Under the pieces are notes generated by a model. That model was not told the DNA's origin. It ran no database searches and saw only the letters and a program-made list of their open reading frames with translations. 64,000 nt of DNA, taken from positions 1,129,501 through 1,193,500 of the forward strand of contig WLXD01000001.1 of NCBI GenBank assembly GCA_012103255.1. The letters are read 5' to 3'. The translations under genes were made by a program, and so were the position numbers. This document shows positions 1 through 10,114 of this stretch, piece after piece. This DNA is from Acidobacteriota bacterium. Lineage in GTDB: Bacteria > Acidobacteriota > UBA890 > WLXD01. Numbering within the stretch: position 1 is the stretch's first letter; each line of letters begins with the position of its first letter.

Positions 1-324
1 TATTCGGTTGAAACGTATGTCGATCCGGAAGAGGCGTTCGTGGCCTCGCTGTCCAGTTGCCACATGTTGTTCTTCCTCTCGATCGCCGGGAAGAAACGCT
101 TCGTAGTGGACGAATACGTGGACGATGCGATTGGCGTAATGGAAGAAGACGATCGCGGGAAGGTGGCAATGACGCGCGTGACGCTCTGCCCGGACGTGAC
201 CTTTTCGGGGGAGCGCCGCCCGTCGGCAGCGGACGTCGAACGGATCCACCACCTGGCCCACGAAAGCTGCTTCATCGCCAACTCCGTGAGAACGGCTGTG
301 GCGATTGAACCTGTCGTGAGATAG
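1..324 (+). CDS. OsmC/Ohr family protein, 5'-truncated by window edge
   Basis: Frame 1 is open from base 1 (YSVETYVDPEEAFVASLSSCHMLFFLSIAGKK...); ASLSSCHM..FL and the C-terminal HESCFIANSVR pattern are typical of OsmC-like proteins. Confidence 0.72.
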   Translation, partial: YSVETYVDPEEAFVASLSSCHMLFFLSIAGKKRFVVDEYVDDAIGVMEEDDRGKVAMTRVTLCPDVTFSGERRPSAADVERIHHLAHESCFIANSVRTAVAIEPVVR

Positions 325-373
325 GGCGCGAACTGCTGATGCAGGCGCATTGGCGAGCCGATAGAGTTCGCGG

Positions 374-1123
374 ATGATTCGCGAGCATCTATTCGACAAG
401 AGAGCTCCCGCGGACCCGCTGTTTCGTTGGCGGGGCGGTCAGGTGTCGCGCCTGGAGGGTTTGGCCGATGGCGTTTTCGGCCTGACGATCACACTCGTTG
501 TCGTTTCGACGGGCGTGCCCACGACGTTCTATGAGCTCTGGCTCGTTGTTCGGGATCTACCCATCTTCCTGGCCAGCTTCGGGCTGCTGTTGATGGCCTG
601 GCAATATCACTACCAGTTCTTCCGACGCTACGGACTCGAGGACGGGTGGACTGCGTTCCTGAACGCGTGCTTCCTATTCCTCGTGCTCTTCTACGCGTAT
701 CCCATGAAGTTCATGGCCACCTTCCTGTGGCGACTGATCCTCGGCGAGAGCACACGCCCGATGTTCGAGATCCCGGCGGGCGTTGAGCTCGGGCTGGACC
801 CTCGCGTCGGGATGATGATCTTTTACGGCGTAGGGATCGTCGGCGTGTTCGGCGTGCGAGCTCTGATGACTGGGCACGCGTACCGGCTCCGCGACACGCT
901 CGATCTGGACCAGATCGAACGTGTGCTGACAATGGCGGCAATCCGAGCGCACCTCATCACGGTTGCGATAGCGTGCCTGTCCTTGTCCTTCGTGCTCCTG
1001 GGCTTTCAGCCGGGTTGGGCCGGGATCGCATATTTCCTCATGGCCCCGGCGCACACTGTGAACGGGTTCTACGGGCGCTCGAAAGCAGAACGACTCCGCG
1101 CAGAGATGGACCTTCACGAATAG
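374..1123 (+). CDS. TMEM175/DUF1211-like integral membrane protein
   Basis: RLEGLADGVFGLTITLVV N-terminal motif plus several hydrophobic helices. Confidence 0.7.
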   Translation: MIREHLFDKRAPADPLFRWRGGQVSRLEGLADGVFGLTITLVVVSTGVPTTFYELWLVVRDLPIFLASFGLLLMAWQYHYQFFRRYGLEDGWTAFLNACFLFLVLFYAYPMKFMATFLWRLILGESTRPMFEIPAGVELGLDPRVGMMIFYGVGIVGVFGVRALMTGHAYRLRDTLDLDQIERVLTMAAIRAHLITVAIACLSLSFVLLGFQPGWAGIAYFLMAPAHTVNGFYGRSKAERLRAEMDLHE

Positions 1124-1125
1124 CT

Positions 1126-1515
1126 ATGCAGGACGAACAAGTCATGAACGCGACCGGAACCTTCGACGTGCAACTCACGCCCCAGGAAGACAGAGACGCG
1201 CCGGCAGGGCGAATGTTGATCGACAAGACATACGACGGCGATGCCGTCGGGGCGGGTCGGGGCCAGATGCTGAGTAAGCGGACGGAGGCGGGAACCGCTG
1301 CGTACTGCGCCGTCGAGGAGTTCGTCGGAGCTCTCGACGGGCGTGAAGGTGGATTCACTCTCGTTCACAACGGCCGCATGAGCGCGGAGGCCCAATCGCT
1401 CGACGTTCTGATTCTGGAAGGGTCCGGCACGGGTGAACTCGCAGGCATCACCGGATCGATGCGCATCCTCCAGGACGACGCCGGACACCGGTACGAGCTC
1501 GACTACGCCATCTAG
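1126..1515 (+). CDS. DUF3224-like protein
   Basis: MNATGTFDVQLTPQ...DKTYDGDAVGAGRGQML...GTAAYCAVEEFVGALDGREGGFTLVHNG...SGTGELAGITG pattern; ATG at 1126. Confidence 0.62.
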   Translation: MQDEQVMNATGTFDVQLTPQEDRDAPAGRMLIDKTYDGDAVGAGRGQMLSKRTEAGTAAYCAVEEFVGALDGREGGFTLVHNGRMSAEAQSLDVLILEGSGTGELAGITGSMRILQDDAGHRYELDYAI

Positions 1516-1541
1516 CAGTCGACCGCGAGGATGCCCTGCCG

Positions 1542-2717
1542 CTACAACGAGCGCAGGAAGCCCTCGTAGCGATCCGCCACGGCGTCCCACGAATACGTCG
1601 CTCGTGCATACGCTCGTCCGGACGCGGCCATCGCATCGCGCAGCGAGGCGTCGCCGAGTAGCAGCCCGAGTGTTTCCGCAAACTCGCGGTAGCCCTCGTA
1701 GAAAAGACCGCCGTTTCCGGCGCGGCAAAGCTCGACGTAGGCTTGCGATCCCGCATTGGCCAGCACCGGTGTGCCGGCGGCGTTGGCCTCCATCAGCACG
1801 ATGCCGAAGCTCTCCAGGGCGGACGGTGCCGCCAGTACAGTCGCCGCCGCCAGACGGTCGCGTTTCTCTTCTTCAGAGACGTAGCCAAGAGCTTCGATCC
1901 AAGCATCCTGCGGGAGTTCCATCGCCAGTTCGCCCATGAGCCAGAGCCGCACCTCGAGGCCGCTTTCGGCGCGCGCGCGTCGAAGCCACTCGATGAGTTG
2001 GGGTACGCCCTTGCCCTCTTCGATCCTGCCGGCGTAGAGGACCACCGGCGGGTCCAGGTGCGGCGCCCCGTCCGCTGCCGACACGAGCTCATCCAGTGCT
2101 TCGATACCCACGCCGGCCACCGTCGAGGGAGTGGCAAGGGACGGGAAGCGCCGGGCCACCAGATCGGCCTCAGCTTGAGTGTTGTAGATCAGGCCACGGG
2201 GCAACTCGAAGATCGGCCGATAGGTTTCCAGCCAGAAGGGAGCTTCGTCGTGCGCGGTCGGCACGAGGACGCTTCGGTCGGGCGCTGCGTGGACTCCATG
2301 GACCGTCGGGTAGTAGAGATACGTGAAGAACACGAGGTGGTCGAAGTCACGGCCCGCAGCGTGCAGGTGATCCACGAGTCCGCGCACGAGCGGTCCCTGG
2401 GCGTCGACCCAGTCGACTTCATCGCTTCCCTGGCGGTCGGGCTTCGTGAAGAGCTGCTCCGACAGCGTGTTGAACGCCTCGACGTCGCGCTCGCGGCTCG
2501 CGCGGAATCGCCTCACCGTGACCCCAGCCAGGCGTTCGCTACCCTCCGGGTAGTGATTCGCCCAGGTCCGATACGACTTGGCGCAGCTCGTCATCACTTC
2601 GATTTCGTGTCCGCGCCGCGCGAGAGCTTCCGCCACGCCACGGCACAGGCTCTCGGCGCCGCCAACGACGTCCGCGCCGTAGCGCTGCACCACCATTCCA
2701 ATCTTCATCTCGTCCAC
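1542..2717 (-). CDS. GT4-type glycosyltransferase
   Basis: MVVQRYGADVVGGAE N-terminus, YAGRIEEGKG and ESFGIVLMEANAAGTPV motifs. Confidence 0.85.
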   Translation of the reverse strand: MDEMKIGMVVQRYGADVVGGAESLCRGVAEALARRGHEIEVMTSCAKSYRTWANHYPEGSERLAGVTVRRFRASRERDVEAFNTLSEQLFTKPDRQGSDEVDWVDAQGPLVRGLVDHLHAAGRDFDHLVFFTYLYYPTVHGVHAAPDRSVLVPTAHDEAPFWLETYRPIFELPRGLIYNTQAEADLVARRFPSLATPSTVAGVGIEALDELVSAADGAPHLDPPVVLYAGRIEEGKGVPQLIEWLRRARAESGLEVRLWLMGELAMELPQDAWIEALGYVSEEEKRDRLAAATVLAAPSALESFGIVLMEANAAGTPVLANAGSQAYVELCRAGNGGLFYEGYREFAETLGLLLGDASLRDAMAASGRAYARATYSWDAVADRYEGFLRSL

Positions 2718-2721
2718 TCGT

Positions 2722-3807
2722 TCACGGTGCGCCGATCATCTCATCGATCGCATCGAGCCAGGCGCCGAGCACGATCTCGGGGCGGAACTGAGCGACCCGT
2801 CGCCGCCCGGCGGCGAGTAGCTGGTCGCGGAGCGCCTCGTCTGTGGACATCAGATGAAGCATCTCGGCCACGTGCGCCGGCTCGTCATCCGTGAACGTGA
2901 GCCCAGCGTCACCCAGGGTCTCCGGAATGGCGGCCGCATGGCGGGCAAGAACGGGCACACCGAAGTGCATCGCCTCGAGGAGCGGAGCGCAGAAGCCCTC
3001 GTGCAAACTCGTACATACGTAGACGTCAGCGGCGCCGTACCAGGCAACGAGGTCTGCGTCGGGCACGCGGCCCGCGAAGCGCAGGCGTGCGTCGAGGCCG
3101 AGCTCGCCCGCGAGCTTTGCGAGCGCCTCGCCGTAGGCCTCCAGACCCTTGTCGCCGCCCACGACTACGAACTCGGCGTGAGGGTCGATGTGCGCCAGGT
3201 AGTACGCCGCCGCGCGTAGAAAGGTCTCCAGGCTCTTGTTGGGAGCGATGCGCCCCACCGTGAGGAACGTGCGCCGATCCGCCCGGTCGCCAGCGACGAC
3301 GATCGGGTCGGCATCCAGGTCGTAGTGCGACAGGTCGAGGGCCAACGGGAGCCGTCGAGGGGCCGCGAATCCGGCAGAACGCAGGCCGTCGCAGTTGTAC
3401 TCCGATACCCCGATTGCGTGGTGCACCGCGCCCGTGGCCGCCAGATCGCGGAGCTCCTGGCCACCGCGGGCGGTGAGTTCGGCAACTTCAGGGCAAAACG
3501 GCAGCAGCTGACTTGGCGGCGTCAGGTTGTGGTACACGATGCCCCGCACGCCGGCCTGATCAGCGAGACGGGTCGAGAGCGGTGATGGGATCGCGAAGTG
3601 CAGCAGCGTGAGGTCGTCCGGACCGACCCGCGGTGTGGTTTCCATGGTACTGACGGTGTCGCGGAGCGAGTCGTCGATGGTCAGGGCGTGCACAGAGGCC
3701 TCGTACCCGCGCTCACGCAAAGCGGCAGCGAGGTGGAGGGCCGAGCCACCGGTCGCGTCGCCGGCATGAGCCGCGGGCAGCCACTGCACCACGCGTTTGG
3801 CGCTCAT
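2722..3807 (-). CDS. GT4-type glycosyltransferase
   Basis: LTVGRIAPNKSLETFLRA, CTSLHEGFCAPLLEAMHFGVPVLA motifs. Confidence 0.85.
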   Translation of the reverse strand: MSAKRVVQWLPAAHAGDATGGSALHLAAALRERGYEASVHALTIDDSLRDTVSTMETTPRVGPDDLTLLHFAIPSPLSTRLADQAGVRGIVYHNLTPPSQLLPFCPEVAELTARGGQELRDLAATGAVHHAIGVSEYNCDGLRSAGFAAPRRLPLALDLSHYDLDADPIVVAGDRADRRTFLTVGRIAPNKSLETFLRAAAYYLAHIDPHAEFVVVGGDKGLEAYGEALAKLAGELGLDARLRFAGRVPDADLVAWYGAADVYVCTSLHEGFCAPLLEAMHFGVPVLARHAAAIPETLGDAGLTFTDDEPAHVAEMLHLMSTDEALRDQLLAAGRRRVAQFRPEIVLGAWLDAIDEMIGAP

Positions 3808-4883
3808 GCCTTCGACTGGAGGGCGTCGATATGTTCGAGCAAGGCGGCGAGTACCCGCGTCGGATCCACCGACCGCAGAGCTCGCCGTTGTCGCTCGAGC
3901 AGCGCTTCGTGCGTAGCTCGGTCGGCGAGCACCGTCGCGATGGTCTCGGCGATGGTGGCTGGATCTTTGTCCTCGAACAGGAGGACGCCCTGGTTGGTCG
4001 AGTAGGGGATGGCCGTGGAGTCGAACGCGAACACCGGAAGTCCCTTATGGATCGCCTCGAAGAGCGGCACGCAGAATCCTTCATGCTCCGACATGCAGAC
4101 GAACGCGTCGGCTACCGCGTAGTAGGCCCGCAGTTCGGCGTTGGTCACGTGGCCCGCGAAATGGATGCCGTCCACGTTCAAGCTGTCGGCCAGCTCCTGG
4201 AGGGCATCGTAGTAGGGCGCAAAGGTCCGATGTTCTCCGACGATCACAAGTCGGGCGCGGTGATTGATGTAGTGCTGGAAGTACGCGAATGCGCGAATGA
4301 TGTCCTCGAAGCACTTGTTCGGGACCACCCGTCCGACAAAGAGCCACGTGGGCCGATCGTCGTCGAACCTGGCGAGCACGGAGGGGTCGGAGGGGCCGTC
4401 CAGATTCGAAAGGTCGAGCAGCAGCGGCAGCACGTCTGTTGGTTCGAAACCGAGTTCTTCGAGCTCCTGCCGGTTGTACTCCGAGTCTCCGAGGCCCAGT
4501 GCGGTGCGCTCCCGCAGCGAAGCCAACTCGATCCGCCCGGCGGCACAGTCTCGGGCCACCGTGAATGTGTAGGGTGCGTACCAGTGCGCCGGCGTGATGT
4601 TGTGGTAGATCAACACCAGTCGATCCTCGATCTCGCGCGCGAGTCGCGAAACCGCCGAGCCGATGGAGTAGTGCAACAGCACGATGTTGTCGGGGTCGGC
4701 GACCTCGAGATACTCCTGGTACGGCCGCACCTCGGAGGCCATGCGCGGGTCGACGAGTTCGACGAACACATCCGAGGTATAGCCTCGAGCGCGCAGCGCA
4801 TCGCGGATCTGCATCACTTCGTTGCCGATCGCATCGCCATAGGCGGCCGACACCGATAGTTGATGCACAGCGCGGCCTCCCAT
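3804..4883 (-). CDS. GT4-type glycosyltransferase
   Basis: FVGRVVPNKCFEDIIRAFAYF, MSEHEGFCVPLFEAIHKGLPVFA; start placed at internal Met (MGGRAVHQLSV); ORF extends to 4946. Confidence 0.85.
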   Translation of the reverse strand: MGGRAVHQLSVSAAYGDAIGNEVMQIRDALRARGYTSDVFVELVDPRMASEVRPYQEYLEVADPDNIVLLHYSIGSAVSRLAREIEDRLVLIYHNITPAHWYAPYTFTVARDCAAGRIELASLRERTALGLGDSEYNRQELEELGFEPTDVLPLLLDLSNLDGPSDPSVLARFDDDRPTWLFVGRVVPNKCFEDIIRAFAYFQHYINHRARLVIVGEHRTFAPYYDALQELADSLNVDGIHFAGHVTNAELRAYYAVADAFVCMSEHEGFCVPLFEAIHKGLPVFAFDSTAIPYSTNQGVLLFEDKDPATIAETIATVLADRATHEALLERQRRALRSVDPTRVLAALLEHIDALQSKA

Positions 4884-6073
4884 CAGGCTCGCTCCGATTG
4901 CATTCGCTCCAGCATTTGCTCGTACTTGTCCTCGATCACAGACCAAGTGTAGTTGGCATCGTAGTAGCGCTTGCCGGCCGCGCCTAGGGAGGCGCAGAGC
5001 CGTTCATCGGCCGTGAGAAGCCTGCAAGCCTCGTGGAACTCTGCGCCGTCGCCGTACCAGAGTCCGCCGTCGGCGCGCCGCGTCTGTCCTTGCAGGACGT
5101 CACAGTGGGCATTGACGAGCACTGGCCGGCCCAGCGCCCAGGCTTCGAGCAGAACCATCGACAGGCTCTCGTAGAACGACGGCATGGCGAGAGCCGTAGC
5201 TGCCGCGAGCCCGTCGTACTTGTCCTGATCACTGATGCGCCCGACGTAGCTGACACCCGGGTGGTCGGGGATTTCGAGAATCGCGCTGCCAGCCAGGACC
5301 AACTGCGGCGGGGTCTCGCCCGCTGCCAGCATGGCGGCGTAGGTGCGCTCGTAGTAGTCGAAGAGCTGTTCGCAGCCCTTGTTGGCATCAATGCGCCCAA
5401 CGTAGAAGAGAAACGGCCCATCAATGCCGTACTTGGTCCGGAAACGCGCGGCGTTCACCGGCGGCGGCTCCACGATTCCGACTCCAACAACAACGTTGGG
5501 CACGTCTTGGTTGCCAGCGTGCGTTTCGATCATCGCGCGTTCCTCGTGCGAGTTGTACATGATCGCGCGCGCCTGGCGGAAGTTGTCGCGGAAGAGCGAC
5601 ATCTCCACTGCGGGATCCGGCTCGGCCGTGGGCACAAGAATGCCGCGGCCCGCGGTCTCGCGGAGCGCGTGATACGTAGTCCAGTAGCGGTACGAGAAGC
5701 AGATGAAGTAGTCGAAGTCGTTCCGGTGGCGACGAATCCAGTTGCGCATGCGAGGCGTGTACGGGCCCTGGGCGTCCATCCAGGCGCGCGCAGCACGCTC
5801 AGAGTGTTGGCGGTGAAAGACTTGCTGCTGCAACCGGCCAAAGCGGATCGGGTTCCGTGCACGCCGCACCGGAAACCGGAATACCGGAATGCCATCCACG
5901 ACGCTCAATCCGCGCGGATAATCGTTCCGCCATGTGACGTAGTCCGACGCGCAGGTGGTGAGAACGGTGACCTCGTGCCGTGCGGCGAGCCGCTCGGCTA
6001 CGAGTCGCGCGTGCAGCTCAGCGCCACCCGTGATCTCGGTGCCGTAGCGTTGAACGACGATCGCGAGCCGCAA
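4883..6073 (-). CDS. GT4-type glycosyltransferase (probable TTG start; ORF extends to 6151)
   Basis: LRLAIVVQRYGTEITGGAELHARLVAERLA..., YVGRIDANKGCEQLFDYY, ESLSMVLLEAWALGRPVL. Confidence 0.82.
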   Translation of the reverse strand: MRLAIVVQRYGTEITGGAELHARLVAERLAARHEVTVLTTCASDYVTWRNDYPRGLSVVDGIPVFRFPVRRARNPIRFGRLQQQVFHRQHSERAARAWMDAQGPYTPRMRNWIRRHRNDFDYFICFSYRYWTTYHALRETAGRGILVPTAEPDPAVEMSLFRDNFRQARAIMYNSHEERAMIETHAGNQDVPNVVVGVGIVEPPPVNAARFRTKYGIDGPFLFYVGRIDANKGCEQLFDYYERTYAAMLAAGETPPQLVLAGSAILEIPDHPGVSYVGRISDQDKYDGLAAATALAMPSFYESLSMVLLEAWALGRPVLVNAHCDVLQGQTRRADGGLWYGDGAEFHEACRLLTADERLCASLGAAGKRYYDANYTWSVIEDKYEQMLERMQSERA

Positions 6074-6104
6074 CGTCAGCCGTCCGGTTGACCGCGTGTC
6101 ACGG

Positions 6105-6563
6105 TCACCGCGATTCCTCGTCGCCTTCAACGCGGGCTCGCAGCGCGGCAACTTCGGCGCGGAGGGCGGCGTTGTCTTGCATCAACTCATGCAAGGTCGC
6201 GGCGACGCCAATGTTGATCTTGAACTGCTTGTGAAGTGGCAGGTCAGTGTTGGCGAACAATTTCACGATTGGCCGGAGTGTTTTTCTCGCCGCGGAAATC
6301 AGAGTTCCGATCGGCCCGGGATGCGAGAGGACGAGATCTTCCGGGGCGACATTCCATCCCGTGTCGAGCTTGAGTTCCCGCTGCAGTTGGTAGGGCCTAG
6401 CGTCGTCGAGATCGATCAGTTCGCGTAGGGCCAGCGTCACGTCAGCGCGATCGACGGCGGGCAACTGCGGATCGCGTGACGCCTTCTTGCCCGCGTGAGC
6501 GCGCACCTGTTCCATCAGGTCGTCAACGTTGATGGCGTCGTAGTCGATGCGATAGTCAGACAC
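6105..6563 (-). CDS. hypothetical protein in glycosyltransferase cluster
   Basis: 152-aa ORF co-directional with the GT genes; C-terminal coiled-coil-like segment (LMQDNAALRAEVAALRARVE). Confidence 0.5.
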   Translation of the reverse strand: MSDYRIDYDAINVDDLMEQVRAHAGKKASRDPQLPAVDRADVTLALRELIDLDDARPYQLQRELKLDTGWNVAPEDLVLSHPGPIGTLISAARKTLRPIVKLFANTDLPLHKQFKINIGVAATLHELMQDNAALRAEVAALRARVEGDEESR

Positions 6564-6680
6564 GGACCGGCGTCACAGCAGTGGTTAGAGGCTCCGACCC
6601 GTCATTCTAGCCGCTTGCCCGTACCGTCGCGCCCGACAAGGCGCGGTCGGTCATTCGCGCTGGCTGATAGCCTTGCGGGC

Positions 6681-7322
6681 GTGGAACGCGACGATACCCA
6701 TCGAGTCCCCGAAGCGACGACCCGCCGCCTCTCGCTCTACCTGCGCGTCTTGATCGATCTCGAAGCTGCAGGGGAGAAAACCGTCTCCAGCCGTGGGATC
6801 GCGGATCTGTGTCGTCTGAATCCAGCTCAGGTACGCAAAGACCTTTCGCGTTTCGGTGGTTTCGGTCAGCGTGGCGTGGGATACGAGGTCAGCGAACTGC
6901 GGACGGTCGTCGCGACCCTGCTTGGCGTTGACTCCGAGAGTCGCGTGGTGATCGTGGGCGCCGGAAACCTCGGGCAGGCGCTAGCCGACTACCCGGGCTT
7001 CCATGGCGGCGGGTTCGAGATCGTGGCGCTATTCGATGTTCGGGACGAGGTCGTTGGAACGCGATCCCGCGGTGGCCACCCTGTTCACCACGCTGAGGAA
7101 CTCGAGCGCATCGTTCAGCGCGAGGACGTCAGAATCGGCATGGTCGCCGTGCCGGCACCACAGGCCGCCGGAGTCGTGCGGCGCCTCGTCGCATCCGGGG
7201 TCCGGGGCATCGTGAACTTCGCGCCCGTGCGCCCCGACGTGCCGGATGGCATCGCCATCCGCAACGTCGACCTCAAGGTCGAACTCGAGAGTCTGTCGTT
7301 CTTTCTGCGCGGCCTCGAATAG
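6681..7322 (+). CDS. rex: Redox-sensing transcriptional repressor Rex
   Basis: SRGIADLCRLNPAQVRKDLSRFGGFGQRGVGYEV winged helix plus VVIVGAGNLGQALADYPGF Rossmann motif; GTG start. Confidence 0.92.
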   Translation: MERDDTHRVPEATTRRLSLYLRVLIDLEAAGEKTVSSRGIADLCRLNPAQVRKDLSRFGGFGQRGVGYEVSELRTVVATLLGVDSESRVVIVGAGNLGQALADYPGFHGGGFEIVALFDVRDEVVGTRSRGGHPVHHAEELERIVQREDVRIGMVAVPAPQAAGVVRRLVASGVRGIVNFAPVRPDVPDGIAIRNVDLKVELESLSFFLRGLE

Positions 7323-7337
7323 GCGGCTGAACGCAGA

Positions 7338-7365
7338 AACGCCGCCGCGTTGCCGCGACGGCGTT
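7338..7365. terminator. bidirectional intrinsic terminator-like hairpin
   Basis: AACGCCGCCGCG-TTGC-CGCGACGGCGTT between convergent rex and atpE. Confidence 0.55.
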
Positions 7366-7389
7366 CCTGAAACGTAACTGGGCCGGAGC

Positions 7390-7731
7390 CTAGCCGATGT
7401 TGTTCACGAAGAGGAAGATCAGCAGGATCGCGACGAGCAGCGCGTAGATCGCAAGGGACTCGATGAGCACGAGACCGAAGATCATCGCACCGCGAATGGC
7501 GCCCGCGGCGCTCGGGTTGCGTGCCATGCCCTCGAGCGCGGCCATGATGGCCTTGCTCTGCGCGTAGCCGCAGACGGCGGCTGCGATGGCCATACCGAAG
7601 CCGGCGGCAATCGCGATCGCCATGTAGGCGTCAAAAGCATTGGCCGCAGCGTCGGCCGCCTGTGCGAAGGCGAGACCGGGCGTCAGCAGCAGGACGAGGG
7701 TAGCGGCGAACAGCGCGAAACGCTTGTTCAT
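7390..7731 (-). CDS. atpE: ATP synthase F0 subunit c
   Basis: Two-helix hydrophobic protein with GFGMAIAAAVCGYAQSKAIMAALEGMARNPSAAG and a conserved acidic residue in helix 2 (LIESLAIYALLVAILL), after a signal-like N-terminus. Confidence 0.93.
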   Translation of the reverse strand: MNKRFALFAATLVLLLTPGLAFAQAADAAANAFDAYMAIAIAAGFGMAIAAAVCGYAQSKAIMAALEGMARNPSAAGAIRGAMIFGLVLIESLAIYALLVAILLIFLFVNNIG

Positions 7732-7775
7732 GGGGTTGCTCCTTTCAGGCGTTCTATATGCCGGCCACAGCCGGA

Positions 7776-8471
7776 TCAGTGGCCGTGTTCCAGCGCGCCG
7801 GCGATATAGATCATCGACAGCATGACAAACACGAAGGTCTGCATGAACGAGACGAAAACACCCAGCGGCCCGAAGACCACGGGTAGACCGATCGGCACCA
7901 GCATGAAGAACACTCCCGTGATGGTGTGTTCCGCGAAGATGTTGCCGAAAAGACGAATTGCCAGCGACGTGGGTCGCGACAGGTGACTGAGAATCTCGAT
8001 GGGCAGCATCAACGGCACCATCATCGGCATGTCGCCGGTGAACTGCTTGAGATACGTCAGCCCCTGCGCCCTGATGCCAACAAAGTTGTAGATCAGGAAC
8101 GATGTCACGCCGAGAGCCACGGTGGTGTTGAGGTCACCGGTAGGCGGCTGGAAGCCCGGAATGAAAGTGATCAGGTTGGCCGCCACGATGAAGAACGCGA
8201 TCGGGCCCATGACCTTCGCATACTTCCGTGCGTTCTCGCCGATGAAGGCGTCGCACATCGTGTTGATCGCGCCCACGCCGAATTCAAGCATCTGCTGCGC
8301 CGCGCCGGGTTCGTAGACAGAGAACCGTCGCGAAAGGATCGGGAAGATCACCAACGATGCGAGCACGACAAACCAGGCCATCACTGCCTGGTCCGTGATG
8401 AAACCGACTCCGAACATCTCGTCAAACGAGTGATAGAGCCAGTTATATAGGGCTGAAACCTCGTGTTCCAT
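7776..8471 (-). CDS. atpB: ATP synthase F0 subunit a
   Basis: LSRPTSLAIRLFGNIFAEHTI signature. Confidence 0.95.
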   Translation of the reverse strand: MEHEVSALYNWLYHSFDEMFGVGFITDQAVMAWFVVLASLVIFPILSRRFSVYEPGAAQQMLEFGVGAINTMCDAFIGENARKYAKVMGPIAFFIVAANLITFIPGFQPPTGDLNTTVALGVTSFLIYNFVGIRAQGLTYLKQFTGDMPMMVPLMLPIEILSHLSRPTSLAIRLFGNIFAEHTITGVFFMLVPIGLPVVFGPLGVFVSFMQTFVFVMLSMIYIAGALEHGH

Positions 8472-8490
8472 GACCTGGTCTTTGGACGTT

Positions 8491-8904
8491 CTAGTGCCGG
8501 CTGAATACGCCGGGAAAGAGCTGGAGGATCGCTTCCAGAAGGATCGCGATGACTAGAATTGAGAGGCCGAGGGCAACCGGAATCGGCCCCACCCCAGGCG
8601 CCAGGACGATAGCACAGAGCACTATACCCAGCAACGCATAGCGGCCCATCAGAAACGCCATCTGGAGCACGCTTGGCTGGCTCTCACCTTGGTCGAGGAT
8701 CGAGTCTGTAACCGACACCAGGCCACGGAAATTGAGCAGCATCAAACTGCCCGCTGCGAGCGTTCCGACGACCTGCCAGGCAGACCGCGTCACGACGCCA
8801 ATTCCGACCGTGCATAGGAGTAGGGAGGCGATCGCGAACAGCTGTACGCGACGCACGGACGCGTCTCGATCGCCGAAAAGGAAGCTCCTGCTCTTCTCGA
8901 TCAT
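8491..8904 (-). CDS. ATP synthase subunit I-like membrane protein
   Basis: Four hydrophobic helices, position immediately upstream of atpB; start placed at MIEKSRSFLFGDRDASVRRVQ. Confidence 0.55.
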   Translation of the reverse strand: MIEKSRSFLFGDRDASVRRVQLFAIASLLLCTVGIGVVTRSAWQVVGTLAAGSLMLLNFRGLVSVTDSILDQGESQPSVLQMAFLMGRYALLGIVLCAIVLAPGVGPIPVALGLSILVIAILLEAILQLFPGVFSRH

Positions 8905-8905
8905 G

Positions 8906-9961
8906 TCACCAGGTGAACCCGAGTCCGAGAGTTGCTCCGTAGTCACTGTTGGCGCTCTGCTCGTCCGCGCCACTCGTGCTGTCAGAGCTGTAGAAGCCTC
9001 GCAACGAAACGAAGAAGTCCTTCCAGAGTTCCTTACGGATGTCGACGTCGATCTCCGACCGGAAGCGCCCCTTCACCGACAGAGAAGGGAATGCGGTCGC
9101 GGACGCCGTGACCACGAAATCACGGTTCCCGAGGGCGTAGAGTTCGTACGACAGTCCGAAGAACGCCTCGAGTGAGTCGGTTTGATCGCGCTCATCGAGG
9201 AAGGTTTCCGACGCGCCGGCGATTCCCGCCAGCACAACGAGATCCTGCTCGACTGTCCGCACGATGTGGTAGCCGGCCGACGCACCAAGAATCAGGCGCC
9301 AGTTCAACGCCAGCTCGGTGTTGCGCTGACCTGCGGCGAAGACTCCGGCGAGCCACTTCCCGGAGAAGAACCGCCTGTGATTGAACGTGATGTCCTGGCG
9401 ATCCAGGTCCTCCGTGTCGTCCTGTTTGCGATACAACGAGTCATAGCTCAGCGAGGTCGCCCCGCGTCGTGTGCGGTAGTTCGTCGTCAGCTTGAGCGAC
9501 CAGTCGACCCTGTTGTTGGCCTTGGCCAGCTGAAAGCCCATGTCGATGCTGCCTTTCAGGCGCTTCCAGAATGACTCGCGGATGCGGGTAATCCGTGCAA
9601 CACATCCGAGAGGTACTTCGACGGCGGCTGCCTCGGTGCCGACGCGAAGCATCCCCGGCTCTTCAGGCGGATGGAGTGCGCCGAAGTGCCGCTGGCCGTC
9701 CGAGAGAACGACCTCGAAGAACAGCGAGCTCTGCACGCTCACCACGTGGTCCCACTGGATCGGGATCGTGTCGGTTGCGTCGGTCTTGAACTGCAGGCGT
9801 CCGCTCGCGAGCGACTTCACCTCACCCGTGAGTTCGTCCCCGTTGCGTAGCAGTACCTGATCAGTCTTCTGGGCGTGTGCCATCGGGGCCGCCATCGCTA
9901 GCACTGCAATGATCGTTGCCCAGGCGGCGTGGCGCAGAGTTGGCAGCACTTGGTGTGGCAT
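8906..9961 (-). CDS. DUF481 family outer-membrane/salt-induced protein
   Basis: Signal peptide, SHS2-like N-terminus (DQVLLRNGDELTGEVKSL), then beta-barrel-like repeats ending in aromatic residue (GLGFTW). Confidence 0.78.
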   Translation of the reverse strand: MPHQVLPTLRHAAWATIIAVLAMAAPMAHAQKTDQVLLRNGDELTGEVKSLASGRLQFKTDATDTIPIQWDHVVSVQSSLFFEVVLSDGQRHFGALHPPEEPGMLRVGTEAAAVEVPLGCVARITRIRESFWKRLKGSIDMGFQLAKANNRVDWSLKLTTNYRTRRGATSLSYDSLYRKQDDTEDLDRQDITFNHRRFFSGKWLAGVFAAGQRNTELALNWRLILGASAGYHIVRTVEQDLVVLAGIAGASETFLDERDQTDSLEAFFGLSYELYALGNRDFVVTASATAFPSLSVKGRFRSEIDVDIRKELWKDFFVSLRGFYSSDSTSGADEQSANSDYGATLGLGFTW

Positions 9962-10114
9962 CGGAACCCGGGAAGCGTTGGAACTACGCGCAAATACTAG
10001 TGCTTCGCTGTGGTCGTCGGGTTACCTGGAGGTCTTGCTCGGATCCCATCGACTTGACTATAATCAATTTGATTTGAGTTGAAGTGATCCAGAAAGCGAC
10101 AACAAGGTGCACGA

